Source: Calliopum simillimum (Eukaryota; Arthropoda; Insecta; Diptera; Lauxaniidae). Taken from it: a stretch of DNA of 64,000 nt. The stretch is taken from NCBI GenBank assembly GCA_951812925.1, contig OX638369.1:23341329-23405328 (forward strand). The letters are read 5' to 3'. Position numbers and translations under genes: made by a program. Below are positions 52,981 to 64,000 of this stretch, piece after piece; position 1 is the stretch's first letter, and each line of letters opens with the position of its first letter. The notes below the pieces were generated by a model. The model was not told the origin of the DNA. It was given only the letters and a program-made list of their open reading frames with translations, and made no database searches.

Positions 52981-55799
52981 TTTCGAATGCTTTACAATAA
53001 TGTTATCAAACTGTCTTGAATATCATTAAATCATTTCCTTTTATAATATTATTGATAAATATTATAGTAAAAGACATTAATTCATCTTAATCTTATATAT
53101 CTAGCAATTCCTTAACCTTCCATTGAATTTGTCTCTCTAATGTTCAAGTTTTGCAATTAAGATCTGCTTTACTTATCCCATTTTATTCAGCGCCTTAATT
53201 TTGAACTTCATTAGCCGCATTAATTAAGATTGCTCGTTTAACTGTTGCCAACTTGTAGTAGTAGCTATCTATCTATCGTAATGCGTGCACGCTGTCTATT
53301 AGCTCCTGTGCTTCTCTTTCACTCTCTTTTGGCACACAGCACACAACTATCTTCGCAACTCAGCCACGCCCGCATTCTTACTGATTGTCTTAGTGTGGAG
53401 GCGTGTGAGTCTATGAAGCGGAAGTAAGAATGTTGATGAGTGCACGTGATGAATAGTTAAAATGCAGCAACTGAACTGCAAATGAATAGTATTAGTGTGT
53501 AGGTGTTGGTGCTAGTGTTGATGGTAATAGTTAAGTATTTAAGCAGACAATGCGTAGCATTAGAAATTTTAATGAAATACTTTTTTTTCAGTTTTAGAGA
53601 CTAAATTTGAATTTTTAGTTAACTAATTTGGATTTTTTGAAAAGACCAAAGAAAACTTAGTTAAGAAATATTTTGAAAATTTGAGAAAACGTTGAAAATA
53701 CAGAAAAGGCTTGAAAATTTGAAAAATTTTATAAGGTCAAAAAATTTTGAAAATATTGGCATAATATTGAAAAACTCGAAAAAAGTTGATAAAATGGAAA
53801 CCCATTAGTTAAGGTATTTGTTTTCTGAAGTCGATAATTGTTTGGTGTCATAAAAATCAAATTGAAAAGGTCGAGTTTTGGTCACAAGTTGAAAAAATAT
53901 TTGAGTGCAAGCACAAGTTATATCCCACTTCGAAATCAATATTAACATTTGCATCAACATCTAGCAAAATTTTTTTTTCGCATATTTTACCGTACATAAG
54001 GCCATTGCTTACTCTTTTGGAAAATATCTGACATCACGCTAATCGACACTAATTCACTTGTAAGTAATCACATTTGCATGATTTTGTAATGTAAAGAAAA
54101 TGACGTACACTAGCCTATTTCGATTTTGTATGAAGCAAAAAAAATCATTCCGAAACCGACTCAAAAGTTAGAAGGACTCTTAGAAATGATATCTGCATAA
54201 TTTTTTCGTCATTCCAAGAAAAACCAATGGAACACTTTTGATTCTACTGAAGGCTCATTTTAACTAAAAGTTATGTTTTTTGAACATAACTTTTTTTTTC
54301 ATTACAAAATGGATACCCAAAGGTACTTTAGAAATAAACACTATGTTTTTACAAAAATTTTGACGTTTAAAAATTGTAAACTTTTTTTAGGGGGATTCTT
54401 ATTCGCATTCAAAAATCAATTTTCAAACGTTTTTCCATTACTGGGTCAAAAAAAATTATTTTTTACTCAAAAGCAAGGCATCTAATGAAAAAAGTGTTTA
54501 TGGCAAAAAATGCTTAAAATAGTCCAAAAAATACGTGTGAGTTTTTCAGAATTTTTGGAATTTTTGAGTGTTTAATATTCAAACTGATGCATTGCAACTT
54601 TACGCATTACGAACAGAGACACTAAATTGTGTCAAAATCTGGCTGAAAGGTTTGTTGCAATGTTGCAAAAGTGCTACATTTTATTGAGGGTATTGAGGGT
54701 CTTATTTAAAATCAATCACTGCCTTTGAGTTTTTCTTAATTATCACTGCTAACGCGCAATAGCTTATTTTTTTATATTTATTAGTGATGTTTTTGTGTGC
54801 TCTCTAATTTCGTTACACTGTTTTTTTCTTTAAATTGTAAACGTGGTTGGTTTTTTAAATCATAATTTTTTTTTTCAACAGAAAAATGTTTTCGTTACAA
54901 ATTTTGCATGTTTCATGCAAGTTTTTTCCATGAAATTTTTTTTTTTTTATAAATATTTTTACAGCTAAAATGTTGCAACGTATCCTTGTGAACGTGCATA
55001 GCACAATAAATACAAACATTCACTTGCATTTAGCACGCTGCAGGTATATCCTTTATTTGCATTGTTCTTAATCCATTTTTTTATTTCTTTCATATATAAT
55101 GTTTTTTAATTTTCATTTATTTATATTTGTGTGACCGTGTACAATATACCAATGTATGTATGTATTTTTTCATTGCAGCATTGCACTGTAATTTTTGGTT
55201 TGAAATAATAATAAAAACGTTGCATATCTAAATGGGCGTGGTCACTTTGTATAAATTATGACATTTTGTATGTACACACACACACAGAAAAGCATGACGT
55301 GACGTTTGTTGTACAATAGTATGACGTGCAGTAAATGTATAAATATTGCTATGAATTTCACAAAAATAAATATGATATACGCAGTAAAGTAATTGAGTTG
55401 CATGGTAGAATTTATGTTGGCTCACCCAAGGGATCAGCGTTTTGAGAGTTGCAATTTTTCCGTTTTAAGAAGTCACTTAAATACTAGATCTTTTTGAGAA
55501 TGTTGGGAATAAAATTAATTTTTTAACAGAGTTTTTCAATATTTGTACCCTTAGAACTTATCAGGTTTTTCTTTAGCTCTTCAAAATTCTCATAGCTTTC
55601 GATATTTTCAGAAAGTTTACGACCTTATTAACTTTAATCAAAATGCTATGGATTCAGCGTGAGCCTCTTGCACTACGCAGTTGCTGTCATCCTACCAAGG
55701 AGGATAGATTTTTTTTTATTTCACTTTTCTGCTCTCCTTTCTGTAATTTATTTACATTTGTTTAATTGAAATGTGTCCCACAAACTTAAAAAGTTTCAA
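52981..55799. other. non-coding; one copy of the GAAAGCATCTTACGAAAAAA hairpin family
   Basis: A GAAAA-TTTGAAAA simple-repeat patch lies at 53670-53790. A diverged relative of the hairpin repeat at 21.07-21.36 kb lies near 54450-54530. CACACACACACAC is at 55274-55286. No gene is recognised; the 60-codon frame at 53245-53427 lacks support. Confidence 0.55.
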
Positions 55800-56430
55800 A
55801 AAATGTGACACAAAAAAGGTGTCAAAGTATGTGTCGAAAAATTTGTCGTAAATTGTGTTTCCAAAAAAGTGTCCAAAAATGTGTCACCAAAATACTGTCG
55901 AAAAATGTGTCACCAGGAAGTGCCGAAAAATGGGTCACCAGAAAGTATCGAAAAATATATCGTCAAAAAGTGTCGAAAATGTATCGAAAAATATGTCGAC
56001 AAAAATAGGAGCAAATGATATGTTGCCAACGAGTGTCGGAAAATGTGTCGCCAAAAAAGTGTCGAAAAATGTGTCGTCCCCAATAGTGCCATAAAATGTA
56101 TCTTCAAAAAGTGTTGAAGAATTTGTCATCAAAAAAGTGTCACAAATATGTCGACAAAAAGAGTTGGAAATGTGTCGAACAAACTTAAAAAAGTTTCGAA
56201 AAATGTGACACAAAAAAAAAAATGTCAAAAAATGTGTTGCCAAAAATGTGTCTAAAAATGTGTTACCAAAAAGTGACGAAAAATGTGTCACCAAAAAGTG
56301 TCGAAAAATATGTCTTTAAAAATTATCCAAAATATGTCACCAAGGTAGTATTGAAAAGTGTGCAACCAGGAAATGCCGAAAAATGTGTCGCCAGAAAGTA
56401 TCGAAAAATATGTCGAAAGATGTTTAAGCC
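55800..56430 (+). repeat. minisatellite, about 24-bp unit (GTGTCGAAAAATGTGTCACCAAAAA)
   Basis: About two dozen diverged copies of (A)AAAGTGTCGAAAAATGTGTC are joined by ACC/GCC/GAC. Because unit length is near a multiple of three, several frames stay open and give false proteins with KMCHQ/KNVSTK repeats. The repeat-derived frame at 55935-56294 (minus) is the same shadow. Confidence 0.9.
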
Positions 56431-56744
56431 AAATACCTTGCAATAACTAAGTTTGAAAGGCACTGTAATATCGTATTCTTTTTGGTATGCTTTACTGCCT
56501 TCGAGTAACGAATGGGTGCCAACCCATGAAATTGAAAATATAACATTAGATTATTAATTATAACTTTTTTTAATGTAAGTCATTTTTGATTCTCCAACTT
56601 CCTCTTTCGATTTTGGAACATCAAGCTGTAATCATCTTATCACCTACCAACGTAAGAAATTTAATATTGAATAATAAAATCTTAGAAATTTATTCCACGT
56701 CTTTGGATTTCTTGTTTCTTTTCTTTTTTGTCTGCTTAATTGGA

Positions 56745-56970
56745 ATCGGAAAATGTGATACCAAAGAGTGTCGGAAAATGTATCACTAAAAAATTGCCAA
56801 AAAATGTGCCGCCAAAATTGTGTCACCAGGAAAGTGTCAAAAATTGTATTTCCAAAATATGCCGAAAACGTGTCGACAAAAAGTGTCAAAAATTGTGTCT
56901 TTAAAAAGTGTCGAAAAATGTATCACCAGAAAGGGCCGAAAAATGTGTTGTCAAAATGTGTCGATTGATG
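56745..56970 (+). repeat. second block of the same 24-bp minisatellite
   Basis: The same GTGTCGGAAAATGTATCACTAAAAA / CGAAAAATGTGTTGTC units resume after a 315-bp break (56431-56744) with no repeat. The break could be an insertion into the array. Confidence 0.85.
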
Positions 56971-59900
56971 TACTGTAAAGTGAAGCGTGTGATAATAATT
57001 AAAGTATTTTTCTTCTTCAATTTCCAGTTAAATTCAATTTTCAGAAAATTAATTCCAACCTGAGTGTGAGCAATGATGTGCTCTTACAAATGCTTATTCA
57101 GACAGATGCACAGAAACAAAGCGAAAACGAGATTGTGTGTACACGCAAGGCATTTAATTTCAAAACCAGAGCAGAAGCCCAACAGGAAATGAGTTACAGT
57201 GTCTGCTGTGCAAAAATGGTCTCCAGCCCAAAATCTGCACCAAATTTTGGATGCATTTGTTATTTGACAAACACATGTGAGTGCTATGAATCCTAAATGC
57301 AGAAATTTTGACGGTTAACGAAGCCAGGAAGATTAGGATGAGTTTCGAAAAATCAAGAAAACTATAACAGCTAAATTTTCATTGAAAATGCGTTGGGTTT
57401 TCGTATAGTGCTCCATTTTTACTTACCACAAACTGCCAGTCAAACTGTTTTCCTTTTTTGGTTGGCAATATTTTATCGTACAAATGGTGACGAATTCAAA
57501 TCTTGCGTGAATTATGTGATTTCCTTTAAACTGTAAGTTAGTAACAATACGGACTAAAAATATGGTCACTACTCACATTTTTCCCTACTGGGCTAAACAG
57601 CTATGCGCATTGTCATTTGTATAAATCGCAAATTCTTGAAATTAGTGAGGCAGGACATTCGGACATAAGACAAGCTGAATTTTAGTTATTAGTGTGCGTG
57701 TGTGAACGTTAGTATGTATGCAGTCACTTTGTGTGCGGGCCGAAACATGTTGCTGTGAGTGTAGTGTATATTTATATACAAATGCGCACATTTTGTATTT
57801 TAACATTTGTGGTATGTGTTTGTGTAAATATAGTACTGTATGTGTATGCGTGTTGATAATGATTTTGCTATTAATTTGCGAGCTTTAATTTGTGCTCCTT
57901 ATTTGGTTGTGAAGTAAAAATAGGTAAAACTAAAGAAAAGGATAAATGAAACGTCTAGAATAGATATTAACATGGAACGCAAAAACAAACACTTTTCTGT
58001 TGTACTTTAAGGAAAAGTCTATAATTGAAACATTTTTCATAGATTAAATCAAAATAAAACTTAGATGATGGAAGTATATTAAGCAAAAAAATATTTTTGA
58101 ATACGTCTCTTATCTGTTAAAAATTTAAATACCTAAACTTAACAAAAAAAAAAAAATAAATAAATTAACTAAAAAACAGAAAAAAATGTTGGAGAATATT
58201 CCGTGTTCAGCGTAATAAGATTTGCGATTCCGATTGCGCTGAAATTTGGTTTGCGATTTTGATATTGTAACGTAGGTCAGCCAGCCGCTTTCTCTCCGTC
58301 TATATGACTTTTTTGTATATAAATCAACAAATTCTAAAGCCTTTTCTTATAAATCAGCGTTATTTAAATTTTGCAAAGTGGCGGGTTGCAACACACTGAA
58401 GTTAGAAGCAATTTCATTCATTACAATGAAAGGCAATCCCAGTTTATTGATGATAATGTCCAACAACCGATAGAAGACGTTCACTTTGAATGAGCTTTCT
58501 GGATTTCTGAGACGCTCATGCTTTTGCCATCCAATTTCTCATATTAAATTTTTTTATACCAAAATTGTATAAATTTTAAACCAAATTTCTTATAAAAATC
58601 TAAATTGAAGCCAAAATAGTAGAAAAAATGAAGTTTTTTTTTCGCTCGAAAAAACGAAAAAGAAATTTTTTTTTTTAAATTTTTGGATCCCACATACGAG
58701 GGGGACCCTTGGGTGAAAATTTTTTTTTCCACTAAAATGTCGTACAAGTCATAAAACACTAAGAAAACAGGAAAAACAAAATACTTTTTTCATAAAATTC
58801 TTGGTTGCGACATCCAAGTGGGGACACTTGGGCATCGTACATGAAAATAGTAATGACACATAGACACGCGCCATAAAAGGGTTACGAAAAAATTATACTT
58901 TTTCTTTAAATATGCAAAAAATGGCAACATTGAATTGATAATATAAACTCAAAACACTTTACTTTATATAATTTTCCTAAGCTAAACATGAACGAATATG
59001 GACAAAATTCTTTAGAAGCATTGGAAATTTATTTTTTTATAAAATAGGCAAAAATTAAAGGTTGAATCAGCAGTATGAGATTTACTTTATATGAAAAGTT
59101 GTAATATTGGAAATTCTTTTTTTTTTCTTTTGCTTACAAATCCTCCTTACTTACTCTCTCTCTAAAAATGTTCATAATAAATTATTAATTTCCTTGCGTG
59201 TACATAACTTTTTGAGCTTATTAAGTATAATAAATTTTGTTTCATTATCATATATTTACCATAGTTCTTAAACTTTTATTGTCACAAAACTTTGTTTTAT
59301 TATTGCAATTTTTCTTTTTATTCTTTTTTTACTTTTCTCGTTCTTCTTCTTTTTGGTTTTTGTAAAAATTATGCTCATGAGCTGATAAAAACACGCATTT
59401 ATAACACTCGCTAACTTGTTCAACTGCATGGAAAATTAGCTGAATCCTGCCTTCATTACCTTTTGTAGTTTTCACATGCTTACGCTTTTTCGTTTTTTGT
59501 TGTTATATTTTGGTTCCTTTGTTTTATTTGTATGTTTATAACTTCCTTGAAAATTTTCGCTTTCTTTTGTCTGTATGCGGCAATTATTTATACGGCACAC
59601 ATGTGTTATTGTGTGCAAAACAAAAGAGCATGGCAGATGTATGGATATGATTTAAAGAGCATTCAAAATAATGCCGTATGTAGCACACTGTGAAATAGAG
59701 ATAAAAGTGGATATCCGATGTTTTCTTTTAAATTATGTCTAATAAAAAATGTTTGTTTTTTCCTGATATTAAGACACTTCATAAAATGGTATATTTGTTT
59801 TGTAAAGTTTTGCTTTGTATTTGTTGAGATATATGTATGTATTGAAATATACCGGTATTTTCACAATTCACTTATTATTTGCATTAGTCCATAGTGCTAT

Positions 59901-60371
59901 AATCTGTGTTATGTGGAATTTCAATTAGTTTATATGTTTACATAGTACACATTTATGCATATAAGTATGTACGTCTTAGTACTTAGCACAAACGTTAATT
60001 GTTGCTTTTATTGATATGAATTAATTGCATACTTGCAAACGCACCCCCATGCTGCTTTGCGTAAAGTTCATTAGTTTTGCTATGTGCATGTGAAACATTT
60101 AATGTGGTTTCTTTGAATCCATATAAGTGAGTTTAATTGTTTAACCACAATAATTGTGTAATAAATTATTATGTGGTTTCTTATGCCATATACATATGTA
60201 CGTAAGTATTTATGTATATGTTAATATGCTGCTTGATATGTGCTTTTGATTGCTTTGACTGAAATTTTAGTAAATATTTAGCATTTGGTCTTTTTGTTCA
60301 AAAATGTTGAATATATTTCATAATTCAAAGTGAAATTTTATAAAACGGAAAGATTGTTCTGAAATGATTTC
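56971..60371. other. non-coding, no gene recognised
   Basis: A 76-codon frame (57066-57296) has KAFNFKTRAEAQQEMSYS and several cysteines but no known domain. The dispersed repeat at 58680-58840 is listed separately. TATGTATGTATG-type simple sequence appears at 57710-57860 and 60190-60240. Confidence 0.5.
58680..58840. repeat. dispersed repeat, copy B (same family as 6.5 kb)
   Basis: It contains GGGACCCTTGGGTGAAAA, CCACTAAAATGTCGTACAAG, TCATAAAACACTAAGAAAAC and GGTTGCGACATCC in the same order as the copy at 6.48-6.73 kb, 52 kb away. Confidence 0.6.
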
Positions 60372-60701
60372 TTAAATCTTAAAAAAAATTTTTAGTTGAA
60401 AAAAATTAACTGAAAGATTCAAGGACGGTGGAGATTTTTGTTGGGTTCTTTTTGGGATATCATCCGAAGTCAATCCTGACAAGAATTCAAATCGTAACAC
60501 ATGCCGATTTTGAAAACGGACTATTTTTAAACGAATACTTTCAAACGTTTGCACTAAATACCGTTTATTTGTGCATAAATAGACCACAACTACCCCCCTA
60601 TGTGAAAGTTCATTCAATTCTATAAATATTTGCCCAAAAAACCATACCCCTGCGTTGAACTTTAGTTCGGCGCATTTTCGATCGAAAATTTTACCTTTCA
60701 A
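60372..60701 (-). pseudogene. 109-codon frame in the left outer arm, unknown family
   Basis: It reads AELKFNAGVWFFGQIFIELN, ELSHRGVVVVYLCTNKRYLV, QTFESIRLKIVRFQNRHVLR and FEFLSGLTSDDIPKRTQQKS. The mirrored frame in the right arm (61611-61802 on plus, continuing after a stop) has about three-quarters of the same residues, so it descends from a once-translated or at least once-open sequence. No family is recognised; it may be part of a transposon protein. Confidence 0.4.
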
Positions 60702-61880
60702 TTAATATTTTTTTTTTTTATTTTCATATTAAATTTTGAAAAATCTTTTAGAGACAAAAGTAATGTTATAGTATGATTTGGCTAGTATTCCCTCAGTTAT
60801 CAATTAGATTGGGTTTTATTAGCTACCAACAATGAAAATACATTGATGGTTGGAGCTTACTGTTCAGTGTTTTTGAGTAAAACAACAATAAAAACACAAA
60901 AAACAAGGCAAAAATACACATAAATAAAAAAAGCAAAAAAATTGTATCGGAAGGCTGGTTTGCGTTACTAGTTTCGGGACCCACCACAGGTCAAAATTGA
61001 CTATAATAAGTCAATTCCTCATCAGACGCTTTGCCGACATCTTTTAGAATTCTGCAATCATACTTTATTTAACTTTTAGCATAGATTAGACGAGAATCAC
61101 AGCTACAAGAAAAACACAGCGCATGCAAAAATTCAAATTTCTTTGTTTTTCCCTTTATATGCATTGCCAAGCCGTTGTGAGTCATTGATATTATACTATT
61201 TTTGCATAGCGCTTCGTTTGCAAACGAAACTGTAACGCAAACCAGCCTTCCGATACAATTTTTTTGCTTTTTTTATTTATGTGTATTTTTGCCTTGTTTT
61301 TTGTGTTTTTATTGTTGTTTTACTCAAAAACACTGAACAGTAAGCTCCAACCATCAATGTATTTTCATTGTTGGTAGCTAATAATGTAAATCATCATCTG
61401 TTCCAAAAACAAAAAAAATAGATTGGGTTTTGTTTACATAAAAAGTTCACTTAATAGTGTTGAATTGATGATATTTATTCAAAAAAATTGTATCAGTCAA
61501 ATAACCAATTTATAATATAAGATTCATATTTTTACATGGATTTTTGGTATATTGTTCTGTAAAATTAAAACAAGCGGCAAATTTATTTCCTAAAATGCGC
61601 CGAACTAAAGTTGAACACAGGGGTATGGTTTCTTGGGAAAATATTCATAAAATTAAATGAGCTTTCTCATAGGGGTGTAGCCGAGGTCGATATATACAGA
61701 AATAAACGGTATTTAGCGCAAACATTTGAAAACATTCGTTTAAAAATAGCAAAAACTGTCCGTTTTCAAAATCGGCAAGTGTTACGATTTGAATTCTTGT
61801 AAGGATTGACTTCGGATGATGTCCTAAAAAGAATTCGACAAAAAACTCCGTTGTCCTCGAACCTTTCAGTTTAATTTTTT
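60372..61880. repeat. large imperfect palindrome / foldback element
   Basis: The inner arms, about 60810-60967 and 61238-61385, are nearly perfect inverted copies (CTACCAACAATGAAAATACA, GATGGTTGGAGCTTACTGTT, CGGAAGGCTGGTTTGCGTTA). Outer arms, about 60372-60701 and 61590-61880, are inverted copies that are more diverged. Each outer arm encodes a related peptide of about 90 residues on the strand pointing toward the outside (GVWF, LNELSHRGV, NKRYL-QTFE-IRLKI, VRFQNR-VLRFEF, LTSDD). The right copy has a stop where the left reads serine. The central spacer is about 270 bp. Confidence 0.85.
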
Positions 61881-62269
61881 CAAGCGAGCCGTGAACTGGA
61901 TTGTATCATCAGAGTATCGTTCCTTACATAAAAGAAAACTTAAGTTTGTGAATTAAAGAAAAACGCCACTAAGATCAGCAGCTAGAAATTTACTAATATC
62001 ATAGCTTTCAACACTATGAACTAGAGACCGATACAGTTTTTATATCTGTTGTCTAGCTCGTTACAAGTAATGACTCAGAAATTGAATAGTAGTCCTCAAT
62101 TCACATACGGATAAAAAATCTGGAGCGTTATGGTCCGCGAGGTCAAAAATCTTCAAATTACATTCTGCTAGACGAAACTTCGAACATGTTCAATTCCTGG
62201 ACAGCAAACATAATTCAATTAAGCTAAGTTTAGTAACCATACATAGGATAAGCCCGGTAGATGTGACAT
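61881..62269. other. non-coding
   Basis: No feature supported. A TGGAGCGTTATGGTCCGCGAGG stretch near 62120-62142 faintly resembles a transposase (VMV) segment but is too short to call. Confidence 0.4.
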
Positions 62270-62430
62270 CTCTAGGGGAAATGGCACTCCCAGGTATAAT
62301 GACACCCCTAGTGAAATGGCACCTCTAGACAAAATGGCACCCCAGTCAATTTTGAGTAAGCGGGGCTTAAAAAAATTGGGATAATAAGCGGGAGACGTGG
62401 CACCCCCAGGTGAAATGGCACCCCATTAAA
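62270..62430. repeat. short direct repeats of GTGAAATGGCACCCC
   Basis: The phrase (A/G)ATGGCAC(C/T)CC recurs near 62279, 62317, 62334 and 62418, with degraded copies near 62260, 62302 and 62396, all on the plus strand and irregularly spaced. It resembles the short internal repeats of the pogo-like elements elsewhere in this window. Confidence 0.6.
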
Positions 62431-63680
62431 TTTTGCTATCATTTCTTGTGAGCGGGACTTAAGAAAAAAAAAAAACTGGGAATGTGCACGGTAGACTTTT
62501 TTTTGCTTAAATATCGAGAGGTAACAGAGCATTTAAGTGTTTTGAAGAGTTCTTATAAACAAAAGGCAGTAACTAGTTATGCTTTTTTCATGAAGGTGAA
62601 GAAATTATTTACTTCCAAGATAAATCTGCTAAGTTTGTTGGATGCGCAGAAGACCATCCCTGTTTCTATGCCTAAATCTCATCATATTCACTTAGTTTTT
62701 TTTTGTTTGAAATTTCGTGATTAAGACCATAGTGTATAGGATTTTATCTTTTTATAAGTGGGCGGCAAAACCGCTGCATCGATTTTTATGAAATTTTGCT
62801 GTGGAGAAAGGGGTAGCACTAAGCAATGATAACGTGTCCTTTATGATTTTAAGTCGGCCTTGCCACGCCTCTAAATAGAAAATTCGCAGACATGGTAACT
62901 AATGAGAAACTTTTTTCTTAAGATAACTGTCATTTTAATTTTTAGTTTTATAGCAGTTCAACAAAAAAAGGTGCCATATCTCCTGAGCAGTACCATTTTT
63001 ATAGTTTAACTATGATTTTCAAGATGTTCGAGCTCAAAAAAAGCGACAGACAAATTTGACTCCATCTACAAAGCCAGCTCCATATGTTGAATACGTCACC
63101 TTTTTCGAAAGTACAAAGCAAAAAGTGATGAAAAATGGACAATTTATCAAAATATTTGCGAAATTTATAACCGTTTCAAAGTTACTTATTTGATATTTAA
63201 TCACATACAAAACGTCAGAACTGTAAAAAGTATGGCACTTGATAGAAGTACATGAAACATGCATTAACGAAAAAATTGAACAAAATTAATAAAATGCAAA
63301 TTGATTGCAAGAATTAAGTTTTAAAATTAAGCTCTTGCCCTTGGAGCTTAATAAAAGTTAAAATTAATGATGAAAATTGTTTAAGCTTAAAACTTATAAC
63401 AAAAGGTCTCCTGACCAATTGCATGTATGCACTCCATATGCAAAGGATTTTGTCACAAGAAGACTTGAATTGAATTTCCAGAATCAATTAAAATATTAAT
63501 ATATTTTAAAAGGATTTAATCCATTGTGTGGCGACTTAGTGCTACTTAACATATTCGCAACTTTTGTTTCATGCAACAAAACCGCAGCACATGAATGAAT
63601 TCCACCACAAATTGTGAGTCAAGTTTTAACATAAAAAATTAATTAAAATCATTCAACGTGCTAAAGAATTTTTTATATAC
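62431..63680. other. non-coding, no gene recognised
   Basis: The 80-codon frame at 62482-62724 has no recognised similarity. The stretch GTCGGCCTTGCCACGCC near 62852-62868 is like fragments of the dispersed fly repeat at 2.2-2.5 kb. Confidence 0.45.
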
Positions 63681-64000
63681 CGTCAGCAGGGGTGACTTTG
63701 ATACAAAATACAGAAATTTCAAGTTTAGGAGCTTAAAATTTCAAAAATTTTAATGGTTTTATTACTCTTAATTTTTTGTGGGGGTTTCAGCTTTAATGTC
63801 ATGTAATATAATTTATACGAAGTAATTACAAATATTTTAAAATAATATTTTTGTAAGTGGGTTAAAGTCACCTCAAGGGTGTGGTGACTTTAACCAAAAA
63901 ATTTCATTCATTGGTTTTACATGCTATACCTTTAATGATCTAAAATCAAGGTATCAGGTTTTGGAAACTTAAGTTCACTTAACATTTTGCCATATTTATA
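63681..64000. repeat. possible edge of a DNA element with GGTGACTTTAACC-type repeats
   Basis: GGGGTGACTTTGATAC (63689-63704) is followed by GGGTTAAAGTCACC (63859-63872) and GGTGTGGTGACTTTAACC (63878-63895), that is, direct and inverted copies of GGTGACTTTAACC. The pattern resembles the TIR plus internal-repeat layout of the two pogo-like elements. The window ends before any second end could be checked. Confidence 0.5.

Noticed and set aside
55800..56970. CRISPR-like array of evenly spaced repeats
   Set aside because: The copies are contiguous and diverged with no unique spacers, and the context is a eukaryotic transposon-rich region.
57066..57296. 76-codon cysteine-containing frame as a small host gene
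   Set aside because: It has no signal peptide, no conserved cysteine spacing I recognise and no clear splice or promoter context.
62040..62225. Possible mariner/Tc1-type transposase piece (GCGTTATGGTCCGC)
   Set aside because: The match is a few residues long, with no catalytic motif nearby and stops in all frames.

Overview
This window reads as AT-rich, repeat-rich nuclear DNA of an insect, most likely a higher fly (Diptera). The supporting evidence is an envelope-bearing 17.6/297-type Ty3 errantivirus with a tRNA-Ser primer site, a second Ty3 element with a tRNA-Lys primer site, internally deleted mariners, hAT, Tc1 and pogo-like remnants, a non-LTR reverse transcriptase ORF, abundant GTT/CAA repeats, and a dispersed repeat I remember as common in flies. 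The species cannot be fixed from sequence alone; a tephritid-like fly is only a guess. I recognise no host protein-coding gene, tRNA or rRNA in 64 kb, so this may be intergenic, intronic or heterochromatic sequence.

Layout. 0-14 kb: short tandem arrays (142-bp repeat, (TCTCC)n), a complete but dead hAT element with an exact 8-bp target duplication (3073-5145) that holds a nested MITE, another MITE at 6.2 kb, and several minisatellite-like arrays (9.2-10.1, 10.6-11.2, 12.8-13.45 kb). 14.37-20.63 kb: a 6,265-bp errantivirus on the minus strand with apparently identical 299-bp LTRs, CGCG target duplication, intact gag and pol linked by a -1 slippery run, and an env gene broken by clustered frameshifts. 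20.7-24.4 kb: a long inverted repeat enclosing a hairpin element and a TA-flanked DNA element.

27.06-39.77 kb: a nested structure. An internally deleted mariner with 24-bp perfect terminal repeats has been split by an 11.8-kb Ty3 LTR retrotransposon (27207-39014, minus strand, CATC target duplication). That retrotransposon has very long LTRs (2.75 kb each, differing in the comparison only by one T in a homopolymer), intact gag and pol, no env, and a Gag protein with a canonical RING-H2 zinc finger at its N-terminus followed by zinc knuckles. This is the most unusual coding feature here.

39.8-64 kb: a tandem array lying between two inverted mariner copies that share the same internal deletion, a 5'-truncated non-LTR retrotransposon with a long open RT reading frame (44.5-46.8 kb), a hairpin MITE (48.8 kb), a pogo-like DNA element with a PHD-like zinc finger remnant (49.96-51.13 kb), a Tc1 transposase pseudogene (52.2-53.0 kb), a protein-shadowing minisatellite (55.8-57.0 kb) and a large imperfect palindrome (60.4-61.9 kb).

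The only apparently intact coding sequences are gag and pol of the two LTR elements and the RT ORF of the non-LTR element. All other long open frames I looked at are best explained as transposon remnants, low-complexity repeats or shadows.
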